The translations under genes were made by a program, and so were the position numbers. A stretch of DNA of 64,000 bases from Bacillota bacterium (GTDB taxonomy: Bacteria; Bacillota; Clostridia; Eubacteriales; Eubacteriaceae). Below are positions 19,883 through 30,193 of this stretch, piece after piece. Below the pieces are notes generated by a model. The model made no database searches. It was given only the letters and a program-made list of their open reading frames with translations, and was not told the origin of the DNA. Every line of letters begins with the position of its first letter. Positions within the stretch are counted from its first letter, which is position 1. The stretch is from assembly GCA_018903255.1 (NCBI GenBank), contig JAHIQT010000189.1, positions 1 through 64,000 of the forward strand. The letters are read 5' to 3'.

Positions 19883-20857
19883 TCACGCATAGACATCTTC
19901 TAAAATTGTGGTCAGCTCGGGCTGTGGACTTTTTTGAGCAAATTCGACCGCCTGTTCAATCGAAACCCTGGCTTCCTCTTCCATTTTGAGGATCTGTTTT
20001 TCTGTAAAAACGCGGTTCTCCCGGAGGTATTCTTTCATCTTCAAAAGCGGGTCTTTCTTCTGCCATTCAATAAGCTCGCGTTTATCGCGATACAGTTGTT
20101 TATCGCTTTTAGAGTGTCCACTGTAGCGATAGGTTTTGGCTTCGATCAGCACCGGACCTTTACCTGCTCTGGCATAACGCAGGGCTTTGGTCGCGGTATT
20201 GTAAACACCCAGAAAATCATTGCCATCAATCGTAAGGCCGGGGATGTTATAAGCCTCGCTACGGTCTGAGATGTTTTCAATATTGATGTGATTTTCAACC
20301 GGATTTGACATCCCATACTGATTGTTTTCAATAAAAAAAACCACCGGCAGCTTCCAGATCGAGGCCAGATTCAGGGATTCATGAAAACTACCCGTATTAG
20401 TGGCACCATCGCCGGCGAAGCACAAAACAACCTTGCCGGTATTATGGTATTTTTGGGTCAGTGCCGCCCCGCAGGACAGGTTAAAGCCGCCTCCGACGAT
20501 GCCATTGCCGCCAAGATTTCCATTTTCGACATCGGCAATGTGCATCGAACCACCTTTACCCTTGCAGTAGCCGGTATATTTCCCGAGACACTCTGCCATC
20601 ATCAGATTGACATCCAATCCAAAACCGATCGCCTGGACATGACTGCGATGGCTCATCGACACCAGATCGCCCTCTTCCAGTGCCAGACAAGGCATCACCC
20701 CTGAGGCTTCCTGACCGATGGCCAGATGAACCGTTCCGTGAACCTTTCCCTTTGAAACAAGTTCATCCAGTTTTTCTTCAAAATAGCGAGCCTGATTCAT
20801 TTTATAGTACATTCTTAATAGAAGTTCTTCTGATAATTCAATCATGGTTTCCTCCAC
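19883..20857 (-). CDS. acoA: 2-oxoacid/acetoin dehydrogenase E1 alpha subunit (TPP)
   Basis: TPP motif GDGATNTGSFHESLNLASIWKLPVVFFIENN; KGGSMHIAD. Confidence 0.87.
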   Translation of the reverse strand: MEETMIELSEELLLRMYYKMNQARYFEEKLDELVSKGKVHGTVHLAIGQEASGVMPCLALEEGDLVSMSHRSHVQAIGFGLDVNLMMAECLGKYTGYCKGKGGSMHIADVENGNLGGNGIVGGGFNLSCGAALTQKYHNTGKVVLCFAGDGATNTGSFHESLNLASIWKLPVVFFIENNQYGMSNPVENHINIENISDRSEAYNIPGLTIDGNDFLGVYNTATKALRYARAGKGPVLIEAKTYRYSGHSKSDKQLYRDKRELIEWQKKDPLLKMKEYLRENRVFTEKQILKMEEEARVSIEQAVEFAQKSPQPELTTILEDVYA

Positions 20858-20942
20858 ATTCTCTTAAGTATATTTTAAAAAGGTGAATAACCTTAGTATT
20901 TTGTTTTAATTGCTTTTGTCATTATATCTTTTATTCCCCAAT

Positions 20943-21003
20943 AAATAAAGAATGAAGCGAAAAACTACATAAAATAACAGTTTTTTCACTTCATTCTTTA
21001 TTT
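20943..21003 (-). terminator. Long inverted repeat / candidate ispD terminator
   Basis: AAATAAAGAATGAAGCGAAAAACT ... AGTTTTTTCACTTCATTCTTTATTT, about 23-24 bp arms. Confidence 0.6.
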
Positions 21004-21033
21004 CTATTAATAATCTTTTAATTTTTTGTCCAA

Positions 21034-21747
21034 TCAATCGTTTTTGGCCAGCTGCCTGATGATCGCTTCGGCGATGATCAAATCCTCGGGGGTTGTGATT
21101 TTAATATTGCTATAGTCACCAACCACGATCTTAACCGGGATCTTTAGCCGTTCCACCAGAAAAGCATCATCAGTGCCGACCACTCCCGCTTCACGGGCTT
21201 GTTGGTGGGCTGCTCTGATCAAATCATAAGAAAAGGTTTGGGGGGTTTGGATTTCCACCAGAAGGTTTCGATCCGGGGTATGTTCGACAAAGCCTTCTTC
21301 ATTAATTATTTTGATGGTATTTTTAGCCGGCACCCCTACCACCGTGGCCTGATGCGTGACTGTTTCGGCAATGCTTTTGCGAATCACCGACTCGCGGATC
21401 AGCGGTCTGGCACCATCATGGATCAGGACAATCCGGGTCTGCGGATCGACCGCTTCCAAACCGGCATAAACCGACTCTTGCCGGGTGTTGCCGCCTGCCA
21501 CCAATTTGACCTTGGTATAGGGATAGGCTGCGATGACCTGATCCTGACAGAGATCTCGTTCCTCGGGATTGATAACCAACACGATTTCATTAATCAGGGG
21601 GCATTTTTCAAACACATCCAGGGTATGAGCTAAGATCGGTTTTCCGTTTAATCGGAGATACTGTTTGCTGACCGAGGCGTTCATCCGCCGACCTAAGCCG
21701 GCGGCGGGGATGATCACGCTAGTTTGAAGTTTTTCCATCTTTGTCAC
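21034..21747 (-). CDS. ispD: 2-C-methyl-D-erythritol 4-phosphate cytidylyltransferase
   Basis: VIIPAAGLGRRMNASVSKQYLRLNGKPILAHTL; HDGARPL. Confidence 0.95.
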   Translation of the reverse strand: MTKMEKLQTSVIIPAAGLGRRMNASVSKQYLRLNGKPILAHTLDVFEKCPLINEIVLVINPEERDLCQDQVIAAYPYTKVKLVAGGNTRQESVYAGLEAVDPQTRIVLIHDGARPLIRESVIRKSIAETVTHQATVVGVPAKNTIKIINEEGFVEHTPDRNLLVEIQTPQTFSYDLIRAAHQQAREAGVVGTDDAFLVERLKIPVKIVVGDYSNIKITTPEDLIIAEAIIRQLAKND

Positions 21748-21855
21748 CTTATTATTAATTATTAAGATCCCCTTAATTAGGTGCCCAGAGATAAAGGCTC
21801 AGGCTCCACCGCTGCCAATTGCCGCTTCACCGGAGTTTTTATCCGATCAGGATAT

Positions 21856-22317
21856 TTATAGCGCCTTTAATATCTGGGCCACTTTGGGGTGGTCTGTTTT
21901 TAAAATAATTTCCCGCTGCTGCGGGGTCTCCAGACAGGTTTTTAGACAGATTTCAAGCCGCGGCTCAAGCTGATCTTGCCACACCAGATCCGGCCACTCC
22001 AGCAACAGGGTACAACCCTGGCTGAGGTAATCTTCAAAGCCCATCTCATAAAGCTCATCCGGATCCTTAAGCCGGTACAAATCAAAATGAAAAATTCTAG
22101 GGGGGGTACCGTACTCATTGACAAGCGTATAGGTCGGGCTGGTAACCTCATCATCGATGCCCATTCCAGCTACAAAGCCTTTTGAAAAGAGGGTCTTTCC
22201 GGCACCCATTTGACCTTGTAAAAAAATAATCAGGGGGAAGTCGATGGCTTCCCCCAAATGTTTTCCAAAATCAAAGGTTTCCTGACTTGATTTTGTGATG
22301 ATTCTTTTTTCTTGCAT
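21856..22317 (-). CDS. tsaE: tRNA threonylcarbamoyladenosine biosynthesis ATPase TsaE
   Basis: FLQGQMGAGKTLFSKGF, VTSPTYTLVNEY; start set at internal ATG 22317. Confidence 0.93.
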   Translation of the reverse strand: MQEKRIITKSSQETFDFGKHLGEAIDFPLIIFLQGQMGAGKTLFSKGFVAGMGIDDEVTSPTYTLVNEYGTPPRIFHFDLYRLKDPDELYEMGFEDYLSQGCTLLLEWPDLVWQDQLEPRLEICLKTCLETPQQREIILKTDHPKVAQILKAL

Positions 22318-22318
22318 C

Positions 22319-22630
22319 TTAATCAACCTTTTCTTTGGAGCCTGTCTTTTCGTCACTGAAGTCAATGATCTCTTCATCTTCATCATCAACTATCTCATAA
22401 TCCACTTCGACGACATCCTGATCGGCAATCCGCCGATTACCGGGTAGAACCACCGCCAGGAAAATATAAATTCCAACCCCAATCATTAACCCAAAAGTTC
22501 GTAAGACGATCGGTAATACTAATAATAACCCTCTAAAAACCCAGGGCGAAATGTTGCAGTATTCGCCAAGACCAGCGCAAACACCGGCCACGATTGCTCG
22601 TTTTTTACTTTTCATTAATTGTTTTTTCAT
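22319..22630 (-). CDS. PspC domain-containing membrane protein
   Basis: KKRAIVAGVCAGLGEYCNISPWVFRGLLLVLPIV. Confidence 0.88.
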   Translation of the reverse strand: MKKQLMKSKKRAIVAGVCAGLGEYCNISPWVFRGLLLVLPIVLRTFGLMIGVGIYIFLAVVLPGNRRIADQDVVEVDYEIVDDEDEEIIDFSDEKTGSKEKVD

Positions 22631-22650
22631 TATTCTTCCGTTCTTTACAC

Positions 22651-23880
22651 TTATTCTTGTTGATAGTTTTCCATAAACCGTTCCAGCCGATCCATGGTTT
22701 CTAACAGATCTTCAGGATGGGGTAAAAAGACGATTCTAAAATGATCGGGATGGGGCCAGTTAAAGCCTGTTCCCTGAACCATCAGGACATGTTCTGCTTT
22801 GAGGAAATCCAGTGCAAACTGGACATCGCTGGTGATATTAAATAGTTCCGTATCAATTTTGGGAAAGACATAAAATCCCGCTTTGGGTCTGACACAAGAC
22901 AGACCCGGTATCGCATTGATCCGCTTACAGACAATCTCGCGCTGTTCGTAGAGTCGCCCCCCGGGCTTAAGCAGATCATTCATGCTCTGGTAACCGCCTA
23001 GCGACGTTTGGATGGCATGCTGGCCCGGAACATTGGAGCACATCCGCATGTTGGAAAGCATTTTAATCCCCTCGATATAATCACTGGCGCCTTCCTTGTT
23101 GCCAGTCAAGATCATCCAACCGACCCGAAAACCGGGAATTCGATGTGACTTTGACAAGCCGTTAAGGGTCACCACCAGCACCTCGTCAGTCAGGGTTGCC
23201 ATCGGGATATGAACTGCATCATCATAGAGAACCCGATCATAGATTTCGTCGGCAAAAATAATCAAGTTGTTAGCAACGGCCAGATCGACAATCCCCTCAA
23301 GAATCTCCCTGGGATAAAGGGCTCCGGTGGGGTTATTAGGATTAATAACGACGATCCCCTTGGTATTGGGGGTAATCTTACTGGCGATATCGGCAAGGTT
23401 AGGATTCCACTCATCTTCTTCATCACAGATATAATAGACTGCCTTGCCTCCCGATAGGTTGACCGCAGCCGACCATAGCGGGTAGTCTGGTGCCGGAACC
23501 AGGATTTCATCGCCATCATCGAGCAGCGCCTGCATACAAAAAAGAATCAATTCACTGACACCATTGCCAAGAAAAACATCATCGACCTTGAGATCCATCA
23601 GACCCTTGGTCTGATAATGCTGAACCACGGCCTTCCGAGCTGAGAAAATCCCCTGGGAATTGCAGTAGCCTTCGGCTGGCCGCATATTATATTTGACATC
23701 CTGGATAATCTCATCCGGCGCGTTTAAATTAAAGGGAGCCGTATTCCCGGTGTTGAGCATAATAATGTCAATGCCGTCCCGTTCCATGCGATCCGCCTCT
23801 TCAACCACCGGTCCTCTAATATCATAACAAACGTTGTCCAACTTCTTCGACTTTTTCACAGCCTTCATCACTACACTCAA
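22651..23880 (-). CDS. Pyridoxal phosphate-dependent aminotransferase (class I, AlaA-like)
   Basis: NPNNPTGALYP, GLSKSHRIPGFRVGWM PLP lysine motif. Confidence 0.9.
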   Translation of the reverse strand: MSVVMKAVKKSKKLDNVCYDIRGPVVEEADRMERDGIDIIMLNTGNTAPFNLNAPDEIIQDVKYNMRPAEGYCNSQGIFSARKAVVQHYQTKGLMDLKVDDVFLGNGVSELILFCMQALLDDGDEILVPAPDYPLWSAAVNLSGGKAVYYICDEEDEWNPNLADIASKITPNTKGIVVINPNNPTGALYPREILEGIVDLAVANNLIIFADEIYDRVLYDDAVHIPMATLTDEVLVVTLNGLSKSHRIPGFRVGWMILTGNKEGASDYIEGIKMLSNMRMCSNVPGQHAIQTSLGGYQSMNDLLKPGGRLYEQREIVCKRINAIPGLSCVRPKAGFYVFPKIDTELFNITSDVQFALDFLKAEHVLMVQGTGFNWPHPDHFRIVFLPHPEDLLETMDRLERFMENYQQE

Positions 23881-23908
23881 CTCCTTTAATATTAAATTTT
23901 AGATAAGA

Positions 23909-24205
23909 CTACTCCAATGTATGGTCCTTTTTCATTTTTTCGATGATGTTGCGGTAGCCTTTGCCGTGTTTGAGGCAGCGGTTAACGCGGCTGATGGTGG
24001 CTGAGCTGGCTCCAGTCAGTTTTTCAACATCGATGAAGGTTTTTCCCTGGGACAGTAGATAGGCAATTTCAAAACGGTGAGCCATGTCTTCAATTTCTTT
24101 GATCGTACACAGGTCTTCAAGCAACAGATTACAATCCGCTTCGTTTTCAAGGGCTAAAATCGCCTGGGCCAGGACTTTTCGTTTTGTATTTGCTTCCATC
24201 GACAA
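23909..24205 (-). CDS. YerC/YecD family TrpR-related protein
   Basis: EIEDMAHRFEIAYLLSQGKTFIDVEKLTGASSATISRVNRCLKHGKGYR. Confidence 0.9.
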   Translation of the reverse strand: MSMEANTKRKVLAQAILALENEADCNLLLEDLCTIKEIEDMAHRFEIAYLLSQGKTFIDVEKLTGASSATISRVNRCLKHGKGYRNIIEKMKKDHTLE

Positions 24206-24271
24206 TCCTCATTCATTTCGTAGCTTTCATTTTGGACGATACGAAATTTTCTTCCTAAAAAATTTTATCCA

Positions 24272-24302
24272 TTGACACTTAATCTTATCTTTAGTGTATA
24301 AT
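24272..24302 (+). promoter_or_regulatory. Candidate cysS promoter
   Basis: TTGACA-19 bp-TATAAT. Confidence 0.45.
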
Positions 24303-24352
24303 ATGTTATCATAACACATTGCAGTAAAGAAATAAATTGAAAGGTGAACTTT

Positions 24353-25750
24353 ATGAAATTATATAATACCCTAACCCAGAAGAAAGAAACCTTTGTCCCG
24401 ATTGAAGCGGGAAAGGTTCGGATGTATTCCTGCGGACCAACTGTTTACAACTATTTTCACATCGGCAACGCCCGTCCTTTTATCGTTTTTGACGTGCTGC
24501 GGCGGTTTTTGGAATACACCGGTTACGAGGTAACCTTTATCCAGAATTTTACCGATGTTGATGATAAAATCATCAACCGTAGCCATGAAGAAGGGATTTC
24601 CCCCGGTGATGTTTCGGAAAAATACATCGCCGAATATTTTACCGATGCCGACGCCCTCGGGATCAGACGCGCTTCTGTCCATCCCAAGGTCAGTGAACAC
24701 ATGCCCGAAATCATTGCGATGATCGAGACTTTAGAAGAAAAAGGACTGGCTTATAATGTCGACGGCAATGTCTACTATCATGTCGATGCCTTTAAAGATT
24801 ATGGCAAATTATCGAAACAATCGATTGATGATTTAAAATCCGGTGCTCGGATTGATGTCAATGACGAAAAACACAGTCCCCTGGATTTCGCCCTCTGGAA
24901 AAAGAAAAAAGATGGCGAGCCCTATTGGGACAGTCCCTGGGGCCAGGGGCGGCCGGGCTGGCATATTGAATGTTCGGCGATGTCCAAAAAACATCTGGGC
25001 GATACCATCGATATTCATGGCGGTGGTCAAGACCTGATCTTCCCCCACCATGAGAATGAAATTGCCCAATCCGAAGGCTGCTGCGGCAAACCCTTTGCCA
25101 ACTATTGGGTGCACAACGGCTATATTAATATCGATAACGAGAAAATGTCTAAATCCAAGGGCAACTTCTTCACCGTTAGGGATATCGCCAAAAGCTTTGA
25201 CCTGGAAGCGGTGCGGATGTTCTTACTGATGGCTCATTACCGCAGCCCGGTTAACTTTAGTCAACCGCTGCTGCAGCAGGCCGCCAGTGCCCTGGAACGC
25301 TTTTATACCGCCAAATTTCAGATGGAATTCTTGCTGGCAAACGCCAGTGCCGATACCGCAACCGAAAATGAACAGGGCTGGATCGATTCGCTGGCTAAGT
25401 ACAAACACGATTTTATCGCCGCCATGAACGATGACATCAACACCGCCGATGCCATTGCCGTGATTTTTGAATTGGTCCGAGACCTTAACTCCAATCTCGA
25501 TGCCGCTTCTTCCAAACCAGCAATGATTGCCGGGCAAAACCTTTTTGCCGAACTGACCGGAGTTTTAGGGTTAGCGGTAAAAGAAAAAGAAAGCAATCTG
25601 GATGAAGCAATTGAAGACCTGATCGAGCAACGCCAGGCGGCTCGAAAAGCCAAAGACTTTAAACGAGCCGATGAGATCCGCGATGAACTCCTGGCTAAAG
25701 GCATTGTCCTGGAGGATACCCGGGAAGGTGTTAAATGGAAAAAAGCCTGA
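24353..25750 (+). CDS. cysS: Cysteinyl-tRNA synthetase
   Basis: [26 protein letters not shown]; start set at ATG 24353 after AAAGGTG. Confidence 0.97.
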   Translation: MKLYNTLTQKKETFVPIEAGKVRMYSCGPTVYNYFHIGNARPFIVFDVLRRFLEYTGYEVTFIQNFTDVDDKIINRSHEEGISPGDVSEKYIAEYFTDADALGIRRASVHPKVSEHMPEIIAMIETLEEKGLAYNVDGNVYYHVDAFKDYGKLSKQSIDDLKSGARIDVNDEKHSPLDFALWKKKKDGEPYWDSPWGQGRPGWHIECSAMSKKHLGDTIDIHGGGQDLIFPHHENEIAQSEGCCGKPFANYWVHNGYINIDNEKMSKSKGNFFTVRDIAKSFDLEAVRMFLLMAHYRSPVNFSQPLLQQAASALERFYTAKFQMEFLLANASADTATENEQGWIDSLAKYKHDFIAAMNDDINTADAIAVIFELVRDLNSNLDAASSKPAMIAGQNLFAELTGVLGLAVKEKESNLDEAIEDLIEQRQAARKAKDFKRADEIRDELLAKGIVLEDTREGVKWKKA

Positions 25751-26196
25751 CCCCAGAAAATTCAGACCGCCTCAAAACCATCCAAACCACCATCGATACG
25801 CACTATAGCCGGGAACAAGCCGCTGCCATGAACCCGCTGGCGCTGGCTTATATCGGCGATGGGATATTTTCGGATCTGGTCCGCAAATATCTGCTCGGCT
25901 GTGGTCACCAGAATGTCAATGTCATGACTAAAACCTCGATTTGCTATGTCCGCGCCAGTGCCCAGGCTCAAATTATCAGAGAGCTGCTGCCACAGCTTTC
26001 TGATGCCGAGGAACGCATCGTTAAGCGGGGCCGCAACACCGCCTCCCAGGTTCCCAAAAACGCCAACCCGTCAGACTACCGCTATGCCACCGGGTTTGAA
26101 ACCCTGATTGGCTACCTCTTCCTTTGCGGAGAGGTTGACCGGATGAAAAATCTGATTTATCAGAGCATCGATGTGATTAATTCAATCAGCAAATGA
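25735..26196 (+). CDS. mrnC: Mini-ribonuclease 3
   Basis: [22 protein letters not shown]; overlaps cysS end. Confidence 0.93.
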   Translation: MEKSLTPENSDRLKTIQTTIDTHYSREQAAAMNPLALAYIGDGIFSDLVRKYLLGCGHQNVNVMTKTSICYVRASAQAQIIRELLPQLSDAEERIVKRGRNTASQVPKNANPSDYRYATGFETLIGYLFLCGEVDRMKNLIYQSIDVINSISK

Positions 26197-26197
26197 T

Positions 26198-26244
26198 AAA
26201 AAAAGATCTTCAAAAGCGAATTGCTTTCTGAAGATCTTTTTTTT
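26198..26244. terminator. Bidirectional intrinsic terminator
   Basis: AAAAAAGATCTTC...GAAGATCTTTTTTTT between convergent mrnC and MATE gene. Confidence 0.85.
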
Positions 26245-26261
26245 ATTAGTTTTTGCTCGTT

Positions 26262-27647
26262 TTATATCACTGCCGGACTGGCGTCCCAGGTACTAAAAAT
26301 ACTCCGTTGGAATCCCCGGTACATATAAACCTCATAGGACAGACAGGCAATTTCTGAAATGATAAAGCCATACCAGACCCAATCCAAACCGCCGGCCAGA
26401 GCCAACAGATAGGTAACCGGCAAGAGCACCACCATCTGCCGAATAAAGGATGCAATCATACTGACATAGGCTTTGCCGATGGCCTGGAAACTGACACTAA
26501 GCATAATCGAGATCCCCGCCATTGGAAAAGCCAGACTGATGTTTCTCAAAGCTTTGATTCCAATTGCCATCATTTCAGGAGACGGATTAAAGGCCATCAT
26601 AATTTGAGTCGGGAAAATCCAAAACAGCAGGGTGCCGATGGTCATGATACTCAGGGCGGCAGTGATCGCAACCTTTAGGGTTTCATTAAAGCGTTCCCTG
26701 TTTTTGGCTCCAAAATTGAAACCAAAGATCGGCATGGCACCCTGTCCCAAGCCAAAGATCGGCATAAAGATGATCGATTGAATTTTAAAGTAAACCCCAA
26801 AAACAGCCACTGCCGACATCCCAAATCCAGCCAGAATCAAATTGTAGCCGGTAATCATCAGTGATGCCAGCCCCTGCATAATCGCCGCGGGCAAGCCAAC
26901 CTTGAAAATATCTTTGACGATTACGGGATCATAATGAAACACCCGATAATCCAATTTGAGATAATTCTTGCTGCTTTTGAAAATAACCAATAACATATAG
27001 GACATCCCAAACAGCTGACCGATAACCGTGGCGATAGCAGCACCGGTTACCCCCAGCGCGGGCAAGCCAAACCAGCCAAAAATCATAATCGGATCGAGAA
27101 TAATATTGACCACTGCACCGATAATCTGTCCGACCATCGGCTGGATCATTTCGCCGCTACCCTGCAAGGTCGAATAAGCTGCCTGGGTGATAAAACTGCC
27201 AAAACAAAAAACCGTCACAATCATTAGATAAGCCCGACCCTGGGCAATGATATTGGCATTGTCAGTAAACAGACTAATAAATGCTTCAGCAGTAAAAAAT
27301 CCCAGGATTCCCAGCACCACTGCGATCAAGATCGCCAGCAAAAAACCATGCTCCGCGACATTGGTGGCTTCGTTTTTTTTATTCTGGCCCAGTCGCCTTG
27401 AGATCGACGAATTTATGCCAATTCCCATGCCCACAAAACAGGAGATAATCACTATCTGGATGGGAAATGCCAGCGAAACCGCGGTTAAGGCCTCTTCCCC
27501 AATTTGAGCCACAAAGATGCTATCGACAACATTATACATGGCTTGAATCATCATCGAAATGATCGCCGGTATGGACATTGAAAAGAGTAGCTTCGGTATT
27601 GGCACCACGCCCAATTTATTCTTTTTTTCTGCTTGTATGTCTTTCAT
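26262..27647 (-). CDS. MATE family efflux transporter
   Basis: 12-TM MATE pattern, SMPAIISMMIQAMYNVVDSIFVAQIGEEALTAVSLAFP. Confidence 0.93.
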   Translation of the reverse strand: MKDIQAEKKNKLGVVPIPKLLFSMSIPAIISMMIQAMYNVVDSIFVAQIGEEALTAVSLAFPIQIVIISCFVGMGIGINSSISRRLGQNKKNEATNVAEHGFLLAILIAVVLGILGFFTAEAFISLFTDNANIIAQGRAYLMIVTVFCFGSFITQAAYSTLQGSGEMIQPMVGQIIGAVVNIILDPIMIFGWFGLPALGVTGAAIATVIGQLFGMSYMLLVIFKSSKNYLKLDYRVFHYDPVIVKDIFKVGLPAAIMQGLASLMITGYNLILAGFGMSAVAVFGVYFKIQSIIFMPIFGLGQGAMPIFGFNFGAKNRERFNETLKVAITAALSIMTIGTLLFWIFPTQIMMAFNPSPEMMAIGIKALRNISLAFPMAGISIMLSVSFQAIGKAYVSMIASFIRQMVVLLPVTYLLALAGGLDWVWYGFIISEIACLSYEVYMYRGFQRSIFSTWDASPAVI

Positions 27648-27771
27648 GCGGCACCTCCTTGTTCATTCAATTCATTTAAAACACACGCGTAATATGATCA
27701 AGAAAAACCTGAATCCAAGGACAAAGTCAGCCTCACACCCAGGTTCTATTTAAACTCTAATTATGCTTAAA

Positions 27772-29451
27772 TTATTTTTTCTTTTTTGATATTTCTACTT
27801 TTACTTTGCGTTCTTTGATGATTTTTCCGTTTAACTTCTTTTCTACTTTTTTAGCTTGTTCTTCATCAATATCGACAAAGGTAAATTTGTCGTACATATC
27901 GATATTACCGACGGCTGTCGAAGGGATACCGCATTCTCCGCAAATGGCGCCGAGGATATCACGTTTTTGGGCATGATCCTTTTCGCCAACACTGATAAAA
28001 AGACGTTTCGTTTTTTCTGGACCGGCGCGACGCGAACCACCATCTCTAGATCCGCCTTCGCGACGAACTCGACCGTCGCGGCCATCCCGGCCATCGCGGC
28101 GCGGAGCTCCATCAGTACGTCTAGGACGTCGTTCAATCGTATTAAGATCTTCGGCTTCTGACAGCGGCAATTGCGCCTGCAGCAAAACAGCGGCAATGGT
28201 TTCGGCGGTGTAGCCTTTTTCAACCAGATCATCAATAATTTTCACATAGGTTTCTAGGGTGCCCTTTTCAGCGCCCTTATCGGCACGAATCTTGAAGCGT
28301 TCGTGGAAATGAGCAATCTTGATATCATTAATGACGGCACTCGTTGGGATTAAATCCCGTTCGATACTTTTTTTGGTATAGTCGGTGATTTTTTTGAGTC
28401 TAAACTGATCTCTCGAACGTGCCAGGGTCAGGGAGATTCCGCTTTTTCCGGCTCGTCCGGTTCGACCAATTCGATGGACATAATATTCTTCATTGTCCGG
28501 TACATCGTAATTAAAGACGATATCGACGTCATCGACGTCAATTCCTCGGGCTGCCACATCGGTTGCCACCAGGATATTCAGATTACCACGGCTGAAATCT
28601 TTTAAAACCGCCATCCGCGAAATCTGACGCATATCGCCATGAATTTTATCAACCGAATAACCCAGTTTCTTAAGATCATCGGTGATTTCATCGACATATT
28701 TCTTGGTGTTGCAAAAAATCAGCGATCGTTGCGGTTTATAGACATCCAGTAATCGGGTGAGTGCTTCAAACTTATGATGATCGTTAATGTTAAAGTATTT
28801 TTGTTCAATGCTGGTCGCGACCATGTTTTTCGGGGAAATTTCCACTAGCACCGGATTTTTCTGGTAGGTTTCGGCAATTTTTAAAATCGGTTTTGGCATT
28901 GTCGCTGAGAATAGCACCGTTTGAATTTCATGGGCGATTTCGTCCAGAATCAATTCAATATCTTCCCTAAATCCCATGTTTAGCATTTCATCGGCTTCAT
29001 CGAGTACCACCATTGATACCTCACTGAGCTTCAAGGTTTTACGTCGCATGTGATCCATCACCCGGCCAGGTGTGCCGACAACGATCTGAACCCCCGATTT
29101 AAGGTCCCTAATCTGATTTTCAATCGATGCGCCACCGAAAATTGGCAACACTTTGATACCTTTTTGATATTTGAGTACTTTTTTAAATTCGTCTGAGACC
29201 TGTACTGCCAACTCTCGGGTTGGGCATAGAACTAAAACTTGTACTTTCTTTATGGAAGGGTCAAGCTTTGTAATGGCGGGAATGGCAAACGCAACAGTTT
29301 TTCCTGTTCCTGTTTGTGACTTTCCAATCAGGTCTCCTCCCATCATTAATTGTGGTATCGCTCGTTCCTGGATTTCGGTCATTTCTACAAAGCCCATTTC
29401 TTCGATGCCTTGTAGCAGTTGTTCATTAATTTCTAATTCTGTAAATTTCAT
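27772..29451 (-). CDS. DEAD-box ATP-dependent RNA helicase with basic RG-rich linker and DbpA-type RNA-binding domain
   Basis: SQTGTGKT, DEAD, HRIGRTGRAG; tail RRDGRDGRDGRVRREGGSRDGG. Confidence 0.95.
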   Translation of the reverse strand: MKFTELEINEQLLQGIEEMGFVEMTEIQERAIPQLMMGGDLIGKSQTGTGKTVAFAIPAITKLDPSIKKVQVLVLCPTRELAVQVSDEFKKVLKYQKGIKVLPIFGGASIENQIRDLKSGVQIVVGTPGRVMDHMRRKTLKLSEVSMVVLDEADEMLNMGFREDIELILDEIAHEIQTVLFSATMPKPILKIAETYQKNPVLVEISPKNMVATSIEQKYFNINDHHKFEALTRLLDVYKPQRSLIFCNTKKYVDEITDDLKKLGYSVDKIHGDMRQISRMAVLKDFSRGNLNILVATDVAARGIDVDDVDIVFNYDVPDNEEYYVHRIGRTGRAGKSGISLTLARSRDQFRLKKITDYTKKSIERDLIPTSAVINDIKIAHFHERFKIRADKGAEKGTLETYVKIIDDLVEKGYTAETIAAVLLQAQLPLSEAEDLNTIERRPRRTDGAPRRDGRDGRDGRVRREGGSRDGGSRRAGPEKTKRLFISVGEKDHAQKRDILGAICGECGIPSTAVGNIDMYDKFTFVDIDEEQAKKVEKKLNGKIIKERKVKVEISKKKK

Positions 29452-29701
29452 TTAGTATCCTTTCTCGAATATATAACACCTAATTTTAAACCAACTTTTT
29501 ATATAAAGCAAGCTTTATTTAACAATCATTAAGAAATAATGCTTATGATTCACGCAACACCTTAATTATTTCCGATTTGGCACCTTTTTACAAATCTTAT
29601 AGTCAATTGATGGTCACTTAGTATATAATCTGACTAAATACAAGTGTATTGATCTTACTCATTCATACTAAGATTATGAATAATTTTTGGAGGAAACAAC
29701 C

Positions 29702-30106
29702 ATGTCTACTTTTGGCACACGATTAAAACGACTGCGTATTAATAAGGATATGACCCAGCAGGATTTTGCTGAGCATTTTGATTTAAACAAAAGCTCGATT
29801 TCCAAGTACGAGAAAGATAAAAACCTTCCTGAAAACCAATTGCTAGTTGAAATCGCCGATTATTTTGATGTATCGGTAGACTATTTGCTTTGTCGAACTG
29901 ACAACGCCACCTCACTCAATGACGCCAAACTCAAATCAGAGGGATCGCTAAACTCGGCCGAACAACTCGTTAAGCCATTAGAAATGAAAGACCTGCTCGG
30001 CCTGTTCGGATATGCGATGACCAGCGAAGAGGGTAAAAAGGAAATCCTGGATTTCATTAACTTCAAACATGAGGTTCTGATCCAGCACTACGCTAAAAAA
30101 GAATAA
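29702..30106 (+). CDS. XRE family HTH transcriptional regulator
   Basis: FGTRLKRLRINKDMTQQDFAEHFDLNKSSISKYEKDKNLP; start after TTGGAGGAAACAACC. Confidence 0.92.
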   Translation: MSTFGTRLKRLRINKDMTQQDFAEHFDLNKSSISKYEKDKNLPENQLLVEIADYFDVSVDYLLCRTDNATSLNDAKLKSEGSLNSAEQLVKPLEMKDLLGLFGYAMTSEEGKKEILDFINFKHEVLIQHYAKKE

Positions 30107-30109
30107 CAC

Positions 30110-30143
30110 AAAAAAGAAGCTGTTTTCGGACAGCTTCTTTTTT
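30110..30143. terminator. Intrinsic terminator
   Basis: AAAAAAGAAGCTG ttttcgga CAGCTTCTTTTTT. Confidence 0.85.
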
Positions 30144-30193
30144 GTTATCGATAAACTACCGTACCGACCAATGACCAAGGGGTCAGACCCTTG

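Noticed and set aside
22318-22389. Upstream extension of the tsaE ORF
   Set aside because: Overlaps the pspC-like gene in another frame; the conserved TsaE start is at 22317
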